From Marsupella aquatica (taxonomy: Eukaryota > Marchantiophyta), in assembly GCA_973895155.1 (NCBI GenBank), contig OZ316891.1, forward strand, positions 24,242,001 through 24,306,000: a stretch of 64,000 bases of DNA. The letters are read 5' to 3'. Made by a program: the position numbers and the translations under genes. The notes under the pieces are model-generated. The model made no database searches and was not told the origin of the DNA. It was given only the letters and a program-made list of their open reading frames with translations. Positions 24,201 to 36,152 of the stretch are shown here, piece by piece; the first letter of the stretch is position 1; the number at the start of each line of letters is the position of its first letter.

Positions 24201-26132
24201 AGAATGTGCTCGAGCAAAACTGATGAATAGCTGTTCAATTCAAACTTCCACACGAAAGAGTCTTGTAGATAACTAGTTTAAATAAGAGAGATAAGAAAAG
24301 GTAAAGTGATAACTCACAGTCCAATATGGCAGCATGGCAAGACCCTGTTTCCTCTTGACTCCATGCAGCTTTGATGGGCAGTGCTTGCTTCCTTGCTTGG
24401 CCCCTTCTTTTTTCAGAAACTCTTCAACTTCAGCAGCATAAGCCAGCTTTAGCTCGCATGTCATCCTGGGGGGAGGGCCTCGTGACTCTATCTTTCCATC
24501 AAACTTTGCAGCATAGTCAGGAGTACGATACTTGTGATTGGCCTCCAGCCATCTACGGCTTCCAGGGAACACATTTTTTGATAGAGACTGGGACCTTCTA
24601 CAAGTGACATTGGGTCCACACACTACACAACCATGGTATCCTTTGGTCACTTGACCAGAAATGAGGCCCAAAGCTGGATAGTCATTCACTGTCCATAATA
24701 GAATGGCCCTCAGTGTAAACCACTTTTGTTTACCCGGCCTATCTAGTGCATCAAAGCACTTGACTCCTTTCCAGAGCTCTGAAAGCTCTTCTATTAGTGG
24801 GGCCATGTAGATATCTATGTTACGATCAGTTATAGATTCAGGTCCAGGAATCAGTAAAGACAGCATAATAAAAAACTTCTTAGTAGACAACCAGGGAGGT
24901 AAATTGTAATTTAATAACATTACGGGCCATGTGGAATGCTTTAGATTGTTCTCACCAAACGGGTTTACACCATCCAAGGCTAATCCAAGATGAACATTCC
25001 GTGGCTCACTCTCAAAAGTATCATCTATATTAGCTTCAATTTCTGCCCAAGCCCTTGAATCTGCTACGTGACGGACCTTTCCATCCTTGCTCTTATTGTC
25101 TGCATGCCAGGTCATGAGCTCCGAAATGGCTTTACATCTATACATGCGTCTCAGTCTTGGTATGAGGGGAAAGTGACGGAGAACTTTGACTGCCTGCTTT
25201 GACTGCCCAACCTGCTTGTACCTAGGTTTTTTGCAGGTTGGACAGTGATCGCACTCTAATAAATCCTTTCTGAACAAAACACACCCATCCTCACAAGCAT
25301 GGATTTTGACATAATCTAATCCAAGATGACCAATGAGCTTCTTACATGCGTACAGATTCTTAGGAAGCAAATGCTTTGATGGCATAGTGTGTTTTGCCAT
25401 CAAGGAAAGAAGCTCATCAACACCTGAGTTAGTAAACCCGTTGTTATGGCAGGTGTTCAGAAAGGTCAATACAAAGGACAGCTGGGAAGTATTGCACCCC
25501 TCATATAGAGGCGCACATGCCTCTGTAAAGGCATTCATCATTCTTTCTTCTGACTCTTGATCCCAACACTCCTCTCGACTAGTCTGCTCCTGAGGTGTGG
25601 AAGTTGTGGACTCCAAGAGCTCATCCATATTAAACATCTCTTCCCCACTTCTCTCTGGATTTTCCCTCGAAGGACTTTCATCTACAGGATCACTTGGATG
25701 GTTTTCCACTGGCAATGCCAAATCCTCCAACAACCGGGGAATTTCCATATCACAGGTTACATCAATGACAGACCCTCCTATAGCTCCAGTATCTATATTG
25801 CTACCCTCTGATGGAGGATTGACCTCGCATAAGTGTTCATTCCACTCCTCATCTGATGTGTCACATTCATCCCCCCACCAATGTCGCTGAGATGGATGTC
25901 GGGAGTACAGTAACAGGTGCTTCTTGACTGTGTGAACACTCACACGGTTACCCCTACAGTTGCAAATGGTGCAAGGGCACTTTATCTTCCCTATACTTGC
26001 AGACCTACAAGCAGCCAGTTGTCGACGCCATAATTTGTCATCCCTAATATGCAACTGAAGATCACTCCTTCGGAAGTCTCTGAATAGCCGAGACTGTCCA
26101 AAGCCTACACGATTGGCACTCATCTTTGCCAA
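21285..26132 (-). CDS. CACTA transposase, tnp2 type
   Basis: Exon 1 (26132-24318, donor ACT|GTGAGT) starts MSANR or nine bases earlier. It has the N-terminal cysteine-rich segment (CPCTICNCRG) and the Transposase_21 core (DGVNPFGENN, STWPVMLLNYNLPPWL, LSLLIPGPESI, YMAPLIEEL, LWTVNDYPALGLISG). Exon 2 ends at 22340 and carries the DPMHTEKN motif and a DUF4218-like region (SHDYHCLMQQ, FPSSFFDVMTHL, RWMYPVERYLKNLKGFVRNKA). A clean 112-bp intron (22339-22228) leads to exon 3 (22227-21285) with the DUF4216-like domain and an acidic tail ending in a TAA. The acceptor of exon 2, somewhere between 23463 and 23260, was not located with certainty. The 24317-23464 gap is taken as intron. No premature stop is seen in the conserved parts, so the gene could be active. 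Confidence 0.85.
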
Positions 26133-27860
26133 TAAACTTAAAAGACTCTCACCTTACCGGACCACGATGACATGCAGTACAACACACCTCAAAGTTGAAT
26201 CAGCGCGACGAAGCTACTGAATTTTTGCTTCAATTTGATCACGTAAGTGGGACTGCACATTGCCAAGTTCAAATTTGAACATAGTGTTTCATTCCCTCTC
26301 ATCATTTTCGCTGTATATGGAGAGTAGCACGTACTCACGATTATATTCATTGTCACATTCTCACTTCATGCTAACCTTCTCGTGTAACTGGCAGTGATTG
26401 AACCACTTCTAGGAGATGATACAGAATTTAAATCCATGGCATCACATGCAATAAAAAGAAACCAAAGGCGTTGATACCTGCTGAGTCGAGGAGAATCTTG
26501 AAGTCTTCAAACCAAGGAGCTTGCATCGTAAACCCCTCACACCTTCAAGGTCACGGACAGACAACATGAAATGACATCCATCAGCCATGGTCCAAAGTAG
26601 TACTACTCCATCTAACTCTGCTTCGAGTCCAGGATGACAGACTTACATGCGAATAGACCACAACAAGAAGTTAAAGAAACTTGACACGAATTGACCAGGC
26701 GCGACAACAGAAGTTAACAGGGTTGCGACTGCGAGGGCGGTGAAGTTAACAGGGTTGCGACTAAAAACCTGAGTAATGAATAAGTTGTTGCTCCTGCAGT
26801 CTTGCTGCAAGTCACTGATTCGTCTGCTGACTCTACTTCAGCACCACAACAATTCAAATAGATGGCAACCTTGATTTCCTTTCTTGCTGAGGTCCTCGAA
26901 ATCACCGAGTTTACAACTTCCAAAGCGGGCGGTATGATCACCTTGTCTGTCCCACTCCAAACTTCGATTCTATCATGCAAATCCGTCCAACATTTGAAGA
27001 ATGAGTTCACCAACGATTAAGCCAAGACGTGAGGCGGTTCAGGGTGAGACTTGCGACGGGCACTGCAGATCAAACTAAGAATGCGAGAATGAGCCTAAGG
27101 CAAAGAGTCGAGAAACCGAAACCAAAATGATGCGAACAAATGTAAAGACTCTGTGCCGCGCGGAGCCGGGCGGGAGTAGGGATCTTACTGCAGAGTGGGA
27201 CCCGCCCTCCCAATAAATCAACTTCTCATTTAATTACCATTGACATTACCCTAAGACAACAATATTAGTGGAGGTCCTTCACTCTTACCTCAAATTCATA
27301 ATAAATTCCCTCTATATCCTAAGATATTTATTCACTAGAAAGTGAACCCCTACTCCTTAAGTAGTCCCCTACAAAGTCTACAACTAAACTCCACTATCAA
27401 AATTAACCCTTTGAGTGTTTTACATAACTCATTTCCAAAGCTTCTTCCAAAGTCAAAAGGGCCATCTATCATGTAATAATTTGATGTCAATTAACCATAC
27501 CCATACCCATTTTGGCCAAACTACTGGCAACATCTTAGCTAGAAAAGTGTGACAAAGCTAACACTCTTTTGCTGGATATTATAGCCAGATTCAAAAATGG
27601 AAAGTATAGGGTGAAGATGGTACAATATTAAATGCACTACCTTTCTGGCCGGTCAGACGATAGTCCAAATTGACCTGTGGATCAAGTATGTTAGAACGCA
27701 AGCTACCTCTCTTTTCGTCCACCCCTTTTTGTAAAGTGCCCCGGTCTTAAGAAAGGGTCAGATAGATTAAAATAATTAGTATTGACTAGGTACTGAATTT
27801 TAGCCTGGCCTGGGGATTCTGAAATTTACGGTCAAACACCATTCAGCACCCACCAGTCTC
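26133..27860. other. region without recognised gene, 5' flank of CACTA transposase
   Basis: This is the upstream flank of the transposase gene. It contains two copies of a 21-bp repeat starting GAAGTTAACAGGGTTGCGAC at 26710 and 26742. A 99-codon minus-strand frame at 27013-26714 has no ATG start and no recognised domain. A GC-rich patch lies near 27160. I see no terminal inverted repeat that pairs with the left side. Confidence 0.5.
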
Positions 27861-30795
27861 AAACCACTCGGGTGATTCAGTGGTTTTATAAAACACGGCT
27901 CGCACCACTGCAATGAGAGTGGTATAAGCAGTGCTTTAATTCTTGTCATCTCAAAGCACCTGATTATGAGTGGATTCTGAGTGGGTTCTTCAAGTTGCAA
28001 AGACCCAGGCTAAGAGGGCTGGCACATTGTATTTATAATTTTAGAACATGGGGTGCCAATGGTAGGCTCATGGTTTTTGGTTGTAGCCTTCCTCATTCCT
28101 CCAACTTAGCTCCGTCACATTGCTCCTGAAGGACAGCTCGAACACAATGGCCTCCCAGTTTGAGCAAAACCACCCACCCCATCACACAAGAAATCAAAAG
28201 GTGCTAAGTTTTGGGGCACATAGAAGTTGAGCAACTCCTTCCACCACCTTTAGCAACATCACTCCAAGAGTTTGTGGAATTGGAGAAATAGAGTTAGTGG
28301 GTGACCCTACCATGTACCACTGGTGAAACCACTCAGACCTCTCAGTGGTTTTATAAAACACGGCTCGCACCACTGCAATGAGAGTGGTATAAGCAGTGCT
28401 TTAATTCTTGTCATCTCAAAGCACCTGATTATGAGTGGATTCTGAGTGGGTTCTTCGAGTTGCAAAGACCCAGGCTAAGAGGGCTGGCACATTGTATTTA
28501 TAATTTTAGAACATGGGGTGCCAATGGTAGGCTCATGGTTTTTGGTTGTAGCCTTCCTCATTCCTCCAACTTAGCTCCGTCACATTGCTCCTGAAGGACA
28601 GCTCGAACACAATGGCCTCCCAGTTTGAGCAAAACCACCCACCCCATCACACAAGAAATCAAAAGGTGCTAAGTTTTGGGGCACATAGAAGTTGAGCAAC
28701 TCCTTCCACCACCTTTAGCAACATCACTCCAAGAGTTTGTGGAATTGGAGAAATAGAGTTAGTGGGTGACCCTACCATGTACCACTGGTGAAACCACTCA
28801 GACCTCTCAGTGGTTTTATAAAACATGGCTCGCACCACTGCAATGAGAGTGGTATAAGCAGTGCTTTAATTCTTGTCATCTCAAAGCACCTGATTATGAG
28901 TGGATTCTGAGTGGGTTCTTCGAGTTGCAAAGACCCAGGCTAAGAGGGCTGGCACATTGTATTTATAATTTTAGAACATGGGGTGCCAATGGTAGGCTCA
29001 TGATTTTTGGTTGTAGCCTTCCTCATTCCTCCAACTTAGCTCCGTCACATTGCTCCTGAAGGACAGCTCGAACACAATGGCCTCCCAGTTTGAGCAAAAC
29101 CACCCACCCCATCACACAAGAAATCAAAAGGTGCTAAGTTTTGGGGCACATAGAAGTTGAGCAACTCCTTCCACCACCTTTAGCAACATCACTCCAAGAG
29201 TTTGTGGAATTGGAGAAATAGAGTTAGTGGGTGACCCTACCATGTACCACTGGTGAAACCACTCAGACCTCTTAGTGGTTTTATAAAACATGGCTCGCAC
29301 CACTGCAATGAGAGTGGTATAAGCAGTGCTTTAATTCTTGTCATCTCAAAGCACCTGATTATGAGTGGATTCTGAGTGGGTTCTTCGAGTTGCAAAGACC
29401 CAGGCTAAGAGGGCTGGCACATTGTATTTATAATTTTAGAACATGGGGTGCCAATGGTAGGCTCATGATTTTTGGTTGTAGCCTTCCTCATTCCTCCAAC
29501 TTAGCTCCGTCACATTGCTCCTGAAGGACAGCTCGAACACAATGGCCTCCCAGTTTGAGCAAAACCACCCACCCCATCACACAAGAAATCAAAAGGTGCT
29601 AAGTTTTGGGGCACATAGAAGTTGAGCAACTCCTTCCACCACCTTTAGCAACATCACTCCAAGAGTTTGTGGAATTGGAGAAATAGAGTTAGTGGGTGAC
29701 CCTACCATGTACCACTGCTGAAACCACTCAGACCTCTTAGTGGTTTTATAAAACATGGCTCGCACCACTGCAATGAGAGTGGTATAAAGCAGTGCTTTAA
29801 TTCTTGTCATCTCAAAGCACCTGATTATGAGTGGATTCTGAGTGGGTTCTTCGAGTTGCAAAGACCCAAGCTAAGAGGGCTGGCACATTGTATTTATAAT
29901 TTTAGAACATGGGGTGCCAATGGTAGGCTCATGATTTTTGGTTGTAGCCTTCCTCATTCCTCCAACTTAGCTCCATCACATTGCTCCTGAAGGACAGCTC
30001 GAACACAATGGCCTCCCAGTTTTAGCAAAACCACCCACCCCATCACACAAGAAATCAAAAGGTGCTAAGTTTTGGGGCACATAGAAGTTGAGCAACTCCT
30101 TCCACCACCTTTAGCAACATCACTCCAAGAGTTTGTGGAATTGGAGAAATAGAGTTAGTGGGTGACCCTACCATGTACCACTGGTGAAACCACTCAGACC
30201 TCTTAGTGGTTTTATAAAACATGGCTCGCACCACTGCAATGAGAGTGGTATAAAGCAGTGCTTTAATTCTTGTCATCTCAAAGCACCTGATTATGAGTGG
30301 ATTCTGAGTGGGTTCTTCGAGTTGCAAAGACCCAAGCTAAGAGGGCTGGCACATTGTATTTATAATTTTAGAACATGGGGTGCCAATGGTAGGCTCATGA
30401 TTTTTGGTTGTAGCCTTCCTCATTCCTCCAACTTAGCTCCGTCACATTGCTCCTGAAGGACAGCTCGAACACAATGGCCTCCCAGTTTGAGCAAAACCAC
30501 CCACCCCATCACACAAGAAATCAAAAGGTGCTAAGTTTTGGGGCACATAGAAGTTGAGCAACTCCTTCCACCACCTTTAGCAACATCACTCCAAGAGTTT
30601 GTGGAATTGGAGAAATAGAGTTAGTGGGTGACCCTACCATGTACCACTGGTGAAACCACTCAGACCTCTTAGTGGTTTTATAAAACATGGCTCGCACCAC
30701 TGCAATGAGAGTGGTATAAGCAATGCTTTAATTCTTGTCATCTCAAAGCACCTGATTCTAAGTGGGTTCTTCGAGTTGCAAAGACCCAAGCTAAG
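27861..30795. repeat. 465-bp tandem repeat array, six units plus part of a seventh
   Basis: The marker GTGGTTTTATAAAACA recurs at 27880, 28345, 28810, 29275, 29740, 30206 and 30672, giving periods of 465, 465, 465, 465, 466 and 466 bp. Units are nearly identical. The last breaks off after about 120 bp and has lost 'GATTATGAGTGGATT'-type sequence. Each unit holds several ACCACT and AGTGGT/AGTGGG motifs in both orientations, giving local inverted repeats. Short frames inside the units are not conserved proteins. The array lies 1.7-4.7 kb upstream of the CACTA transposase gene. Whether it belongs to that element is unknown. Confidence 0.95.
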
Positions 30796-33167
30796 ACGTG
30801 TGACATATTATTTTGACAATCTAATTTGAGTAGATGAGATGCAAATAGTGTATGTGTGCAAGTTTTTTGGTTATAACTAACAGCTGCATGCTTCTTCACT
30901 CCTCCATGTCAGCCCCTTAGTGATATTAAATTAATTCATTTTAAGCAAGAACTAAAGATTGTCTCGCGCAAGACTAAGTGCCAAACGGATAACATTTAAA
31001 TTAATTAATTTGTGGTAGAGTTGGGAGGTAGCAATGTCCAACCACCGTATCAAACTACATTCTTTTTATTCAGATTTGTTCTGTAGAGATTAATTGAGAA
31101 ATATTTACTTTGGGTGTATATGCTTCTATGTCCCTAGTCTAAGGTAAGAACCTTTGGATCAACGTAAGTTTGTGTGCCAGTTAAGCAGTTTAAACATACA
31201 CTGTCTGCTTCTAGCATTGGTGTAGTCACTGGTGCTGCGCGTTAAGTTTAGTTCAAGAAGAGGAATTCTCGCTACGAGAAGACTTTGCCAGAATGCACTC
31301 CTTTGCCAGTTTTCCAGAATGCACTCCCCTTGCATTCCTTTTGAGTGAATCCTGAAACGCGAGCAGAGGGGACGACACACACCCGCAAGCTGTAAACCAC
31401 AAGCGCAAGCTGCTGCCATAGGACTCTTGTTGAAATCGAGTACAGTTTTGTAGCATAGCGGATTTCCTATAGCGGTTCATCGGCATCAGTGAGTGAGCAC
31501 GCGAGAGGAAGGGAGGTGGAAGGGAAGCAAGGAAGGGAGGGGGAAAGAAAATCTGACTTCAAGAGTTCCGTCAAGGCGCAAGCGGCAGTTTTCTTTGGCA
31601 CGGATCAATGCTTACTCGAAGCAATTCTTACTCGAAGCAATACGAAGGACGGATTGACGTCAAGCTTACTCGAAGCAATTCTTTCAAATCTTAGTGATCA
31701 CTCTGGCTCGGCACAAATGGAGGGCTCAGTTTCTTGACAAAAGGTCAATCACTCACCGCCCTCGCGAGCTGCGAGGCCGTCAACTTCCTAGTTCGCCACG
31801 CCCACAACCATCATCATCAGCTCTTCTCTTGAATGCTGTCACTACATTTCTCATTTCAAGAAGGCGGGCAATCGCAATAGGAAGCCACTGAGAAGTGATG
31901 ACCTTCATTAGATGCGAATTGCACCTTAGCTAAGACAGTTTAGGGTTTGCAGATGGAATAATTTCATGGCTGTATGGGATGGTTGCAATTGGGAGGGACG
32001 GGTCACAGGGTGATTTCTCTTGCATATACAACGTGAGGCCAGGTCATAGGGTTGACAGTCTGGAAATTTGGAATATTTTTACAAGTGTTGTTTCTTACGA
32101 AGGAGGAATTTAATTTGGTCGCGCACAGGTAGGCTATAGGTAGGCTACGTAAGGGGATGAGTGTGAGGTTAAGACGATTGCTGGGAAACCTGGTGGAGGG
32201 CAGGCAGGAGGCCATTAGGATAGCAGAGAGGAACAAAAAGTTTGATTCAAGCTGCTGGAATTGTTGAGGCCGACATCCAACTTTCGTCCGCTTCCATGGA
32301 GAGGAAAGCGACAGGAAGACTTTGTATTCCCTATCTTTGTATCTGTCATCATCTACTAGCTCTTTGTGTTCCTGGTTAGACTAGCTTGGTGGTCTCTCAT
32401 ACATTGCACGGTTTTGGAAGAAAGTGTGGTGGCGAGTGGCTGGACTATCTACTTAATACTATCTCTCCGGTAAGTCTAATTATTTGTTCACCTATAATTA
32501 ATTGGATCTATTGTCTGCTTACTCAGACAAGCGTTCAGTTTGTCAGTTTTGCCTTTCGTTCCTTGGCGACTCAACCTAGCTACTTCATATGCATTGTAAT
32601 ATCTCGTAGCACCTGTGTCCGTTACTATCCAGAGTTTGCAATTGAGTTGGGGAGAACCCCATTGCACTGTCAACAAGAAGATTGCAGTGATTTGTCGAGG
32701 GCAATCAGCCATTAGACTCTACTTTTATTAATTAGTTGGTCACAAATGTTATTCTTCAGTTGTTATTTCAGCACGCCCGGCATGGTAGTATGTTGCTGAT
32801 CAAAGCCCGATCGGACTGCATTGCAGAGTTTGCAGCTTCTCATTTGATTAAGAAAATAATGACCAATTGCAACAATTTAAGAAAAGCTGCTTTGAGCCGT
32901 TCATTGATGTTGTTGATGTCTTCACCACAAAGAAATCTGCAACAAGGTTTTGCCAAATTAAGATCATGCTTGTCGTTGAGGGGTCCACGTGCTTTCAGAG
33001 TCACTTTGTATTCTTCTATATCCCTTAGGGCTGATTGTTATACATTGAGTCACAACTAATTCACAATATTTTTGTGGCTTTCTCAGGTAAGTTTCCTCAC
33101 TAGGGTACATCATCGATCCTTTGCAAGCAAACGGGAGACTAAGCTAGTAACTGAGTCCGCTTGCAGT
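30796..33167. other. region without assigned gene, possible 5' exons of next gene
   Basis: No transposon protein is seen. A short direct repeat, CTTACTCGAAGCAATT, occurs three times within about 31608-31682. Good splice donors (CGG|TAAGT context at 32470 and CAG|GTAAGT near 33087) and a TTGCAG acceptor at 33166 suggest that non-coding or short 5' exons of the gene at 33168 lie here. This is not proven. Confidence 0.35.
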
Positions 33168-33917
33168 ATGGCAATAGAGGCAAAGTTGGAGGATGCATGG
33201 AGCACCTATAGGCAAGCTTTTGGTGCAATTTTGTGGTCAGCTGTGGCCTTAGTTTGTGACGGCCTGTTTTGGTCTTGCCTTGGACTACTGAGCGAGTTTT
33301 TCCGCTTTTTGCATGAGCTGCTTGAGCGTCTCATTGCTGTTGCTCGTCCTCAACCAGAAGTTCCTGATTTCAGCCCTCAGTCTGTTGGTAATCTCACTGT
33401 TGTTGCTCGTCCTCAACCAGAAGGTCCTGATTTCAGCCCCCAGCCTGTTGAGAATCTCACTACTGTTGCTCGTCCTCAACCAGAAGGACATAGTTCCAGC
33501 CCTCATCCTGCTAAGAATCCAAAAGATGAGCATGGAGAGCAGCAATGGATGCATCCTGTATATGAGCACCATAGCCAGCCAGCTCAAATTCCAGCTCAGC
33601 AACCGATAGTGAGAGAGCAACATCTACTGTATGAGCATGGGCAGGCAGCTCAAGTTTCAGGGCATGGCCAGCATCAGATTGATCCAAGCTTTGATGTATT
33701 ATATTTTAGATGCAATCATCCCTCCTTGCATAGTAGGAAACGGTGGTATGCAGTGGGGAAAGGCCGGAATCCTGGTATCTATGAATGTTGGGAAGAAGCA
33801 GAGCGCGAAGTCTCAGGTTTTAGTGGCAATAAACACAAGTCTTTTAGGCTTATAGAAGAAGCAGAGAACTGGTTACTGGGTCATGTGCCAATAGAAGGTC
33901 TACATAGGAATTTATAA
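33168..33917 (+). CDS. protein with RNase H1 N-terminal (viroplasmin-like) domain
   Basis: The start chosen is ATG 33168, just after a TTGCAG splice acceptor. The open frame extends upstream to 33072. The 249-residue product has an N-terminal helix and a hydrophobic stretch (about residues 20-45, ILWSAVALVCDGLFWS), so it may be membrane-associated. Three imperfect 22-residue repeats begin VARPQPE. A Gln/His-rich linker follows, and a C-terminal domain at about 185-240 has KRWYAVGKGRNPGIYECW and a KSFRLIEEAENWL end. This is the known RNase H1 N-terminal / caulimovirus viroplasmin fold, which binds RNA-DNA hybrids. No catalytic RNase H domain follows. No reverse transcriptase or movement protein is nearby, so a host gene is more likely than a viral relic. 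Possible poly(A) signals lie at 33960-34000. Confidence 0.65.
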   Translation: MAIEAKLEDAWSTYRQAFGAILWSAVALVCDGLFWSCLGLLSEFFRFLHELLERLIAVARPQPEVPDFSPQSVGNLTVVARPQPEGPDFSPQPVENLTTVARPQPEGHSSSPHPAKNPKDEHGEQQWMHPVYEHHSQPAQIPAQQPIVREQHLLYEHGQAAQVSGHGQHQIDPSFDVLYFRCNHPSLHSRKRWYAVGKGRNPGIYECWEEAEREVSGFSGNKHKSFRLIEEAENWLLGHVPIEGLHRNL

Positions 33918-34559
33918 GAACTTTTGCGGATCTAACTTGGCAGTGTTGTTGCACTGCACATTGTAATACATTTTGTAAAATTAAAACAATTTCAATGTTT
34001 ATTTGTACTCACACGTTGTACAAGATGAAGTCTACTTATGGTTGAGTAACCAGCAAACTCTCTTGCGATCCTTTGCAAGATTGTATTTCCACCAGAATAT
34101 TTATACTCCCACCCGCAGAGCTTGCATTGTAGTAGTTCCGTGCTCATTACCAACTGGCCCATGCAAATCCACATTTAACTGCGTAAAGAGCTTGCTACCC
34201 TGGTTGCTACTAAGAAATGATTTGTAGGCCAAATCAAACTACAAATGGTCCAACATATATTTGTTCAGCAAATATATAGCAGCTGCTCAAGATAGAAGTG
34301 TACAACTATATGTTCCTGACCAAGTCTTTTAATGGAAAACACTGATGTCTCAAGGTTTCTGTTGGGCCAGTCCTTTCTCACCGTTGTCCCATATAACTCT
34401 ATGTGTCATAGTCATTAGCCACCATCACCCAAACAACTACAAAACTACCTTAAACAACTAGAATCCTCTTCATCTCTAATTAGAGTAGTTTTTTAAATTG
34501 TCCTTAGTCACTCAAATAAAACAAATGAGTTATTCTTTCTATTGCAGTGGTAAACTTAG

Positions 34560-36152
34560 TTGCTTTTACAAGCCAGATACCACTCTTTGAAAACACAGTT
34601 GTTGGGATTGCTTAAGAGTTGTTTCCGACCAGGAGTAAAAAAGGACATAGTTGTAAAAACCCAATTTCCTTCTAGTGGGACCAGCTCGCCCACTCCTTCA
34701 AAAGCGAAATCAAATCAGCAACTCATTGATAAGTTGATATCCCTTCTCAGTTGTAGTGATGATGGTCTCTATGATGCTATTAATGATTTAAAAATGGAAG
34801 CTGTCAGCTTGAAGTCACCATTCCCTGACCAGTTAAGCCCTATCAGGATGATCTCCCCCCCAGGAGAATCAACACCAATGGAATATGTGACTCTCACCCC
34901 TGCTACCCAACAGGTTCCTCCTCTAAAATCCAGTAACCCTGTTCCAGTAACAGACAGTATCAGCTGTGCAGCTATCGTGGACGATTTACTGGAGATACTG
35001 CAGTGTGACCCTCGACAGATAGTGTCTGTAGTTGGCAACTTGGTGCAGCAATGTCCCACTGCTACCCCTTCTCTTAGTCCAAGTTCCCACCCTTACAGTC
35101 CTGATTTTAACTACGAACCCACAGAAGGACCACCCTACAATCAGTCCCAGTATGAGCATCCTTATATTCAAGAGGATCTACCTGAAGATTCTGATCCACC
35201 CTCTGATTTTGATTCCATTCAATCTTATGACAACTCCTTAACACCATCACCAAGGCAGGGATTCGTAGATGTTGACACTGCCCTAAGGTCCAATCCCAAC
35301 TTAGTAGCAGTTGTCACTTCATCTACTCAGACACCCCGGAATGTTGTCTTCGAGAGTAGATACCCAAGACCTCCAGAGTTCCAAGTACGCAGGTATGTGG
35401 AGACCTGTAAGATTATGCAGGCCAACAGACCACCGGTTGGAGAGTTTTGGAGATACTACTATCTCAAGAAAACAGAGGCCAACTACATTTTCGACCTCAG
35501 GAGTTTTGGGACTTCCAAAGTGGAGATGGCACAATTTGATGAGTTCTGGACTGACTCACTATACTTCCGACCTATCCTTGCTATGATGCTACTTCAAGGT
35601 GATGTAGAGGTAGAGGATCCAGACTTAGTTTTAGCATACTTTGGAAACTTTGCAGCCTATGCCCTGGATTTTGTGGTTTCCTTCCTGATGCAGAGTAAGA
35701 AGTCTACTGCTCTACAACACGATTATATACCTCGAGAACCCAAAGTTACCCTTGTTTCAACCAGTTCATTGGCTGAGAAACAGAGGATCTGGAATAATGT
35801 CACGACTCAGACTCTGACTCACTTCAACCGATACTTCAGGGATGTCAGATGGAGACTTCGACCCTTCTATTCCAGGATGATGAATAGTGATGAGTTCCTA
35901 TCTCATTATCCCCAAGTGTATGCTGCTACCTGTAACAACTATGATGTGATCGGGATGTACAGAGAAGCTCTTCGTATAGATTCATGTTATTTGATGAAGA
36001 GAATGCCTTTGATGTATCCTGAAAGGCAACTGAGGTGCCTACCTTACTCCAGAGGATCCCCACGTCAAGCGGAACTGATAGAGGTTACCCAGAATCAAAC
36101 TGTTACTCTTGTGGAGTTACTCGAACCAGAGGACATCCGACAACAAGCTTGA
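34560..36152 (+). CDS. unrecognised 530-codon ORF
   Basis: The frame opens at a TTG right after a TAG at 34557. The first ATG is at 34794, giving 452 residues. A TTGCAG acceptor at 34542-34547 suggests a spliced upstream part. The first half is Ser/Pro/Thr-rich and acidic (SPSSHPYSPDFNYEP, EDSDPPSDFDS). The second half looks globular and rich in Tyr, Phe and Arg (FWRYYYLKKTEANYIF, FNRYFRDVRWRLRPFYSRM). I recognise no domain. TTACGAG repeats like those in the gypsy-1 LTR follow at 36355-36485, so this may be another LTR-borne ORF. A host gene is the alternative. Confidence 0.5.
   Translation: MLLQARYHSLKTQLLGLLKSCFRPGVKKDIVVKTQFPSSGTSSPTPSKAKSNQQLIDKLISLLSCSDDGLYDAINDLKMEAVSLKSPFPDQLSPIRMISPPGESTPMEYVTLTPATQQVPPLKSSNPVPVTDSISCAAIVDDLLEILQCDPRQIVSVVGNLVQQCPTATPSLSPSSHPYSPDFNYEPTEGPPYNQSQYEHPYIQEDLPEDSDPPSDFDSIQSYDNSLTPSPRQGFVDVDTALRSNPNLVAVVTSSTQTPRNVVFESRYPRPPEFQVRRYVETCKIMQANRPPVGEFWRYYYLKKTEANYIFDLRSFGTSKVEMAQFDEFWTDSLYFRPILAMMLLQGDVEVEDPDLVLAYFGNFAAYALDFVVSFLMQSKKSTALQHDYIPREPKVTLVSTSSLAEKQRIWNNVTTQTLTHFNRYFRDVRWRLRPFYSRMMNSDEFLSHYPQVYAATCNNYDVIGMYREALRIDSCYLMKRMPLMYPERQLRCLPYSRGSPRQAELIEVTQNQTVTLVELLEPEDIRQQA

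Larger units (their letters stand above)
17519..26132 (-). mobile_element. CACTA (En/Spm) transposon, coding core
   Basis: Two minus-strand genes, a tnp2-type transposase (26132-21285) and a downstream Transposase_24-like gene (20920-17519), form the usual two-gene content of autonomous CACTA elements. The coordinates cover only the genes. Terminal CACTA inverted repeats were looked for on both sides and no matching pair was found, so the true ends (left of 17519, right of 26132) are open. Both genes keep plausible splice sites and lack premature stops in their conserved parts. Confidence 0.85.

Noticed and set aside
26714-27013. 99-codon minus-strand ORF
   Set aside because: No ATG start, no recognised motif, and composition typical of chance frames.
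29589-30456. Repeated ORFs of about 90 codons on both strands in the tandem array
   Set aside because: They follow from the repeat itself, change frame with single-base differences between units, and show no domain.
27861-30795. CRISPR-like array
   Set aside because: Units are 465 bp with no spacers, in a eukaryotic context.
30846-30850. TAGTG after the tandem array as right CACTA terminus
   Set aside because: The inverted left partner starting CACTATTTGC is absent left of 17519.
33168-33917. Endogenous pararetrovirus (caulimovirus) relic
   Set aside because: Only the viroplasmin-like domain is present, without reverse transcriptase, coat or movement protein, and the domain is also normal in cellular RNase H1 proteins.
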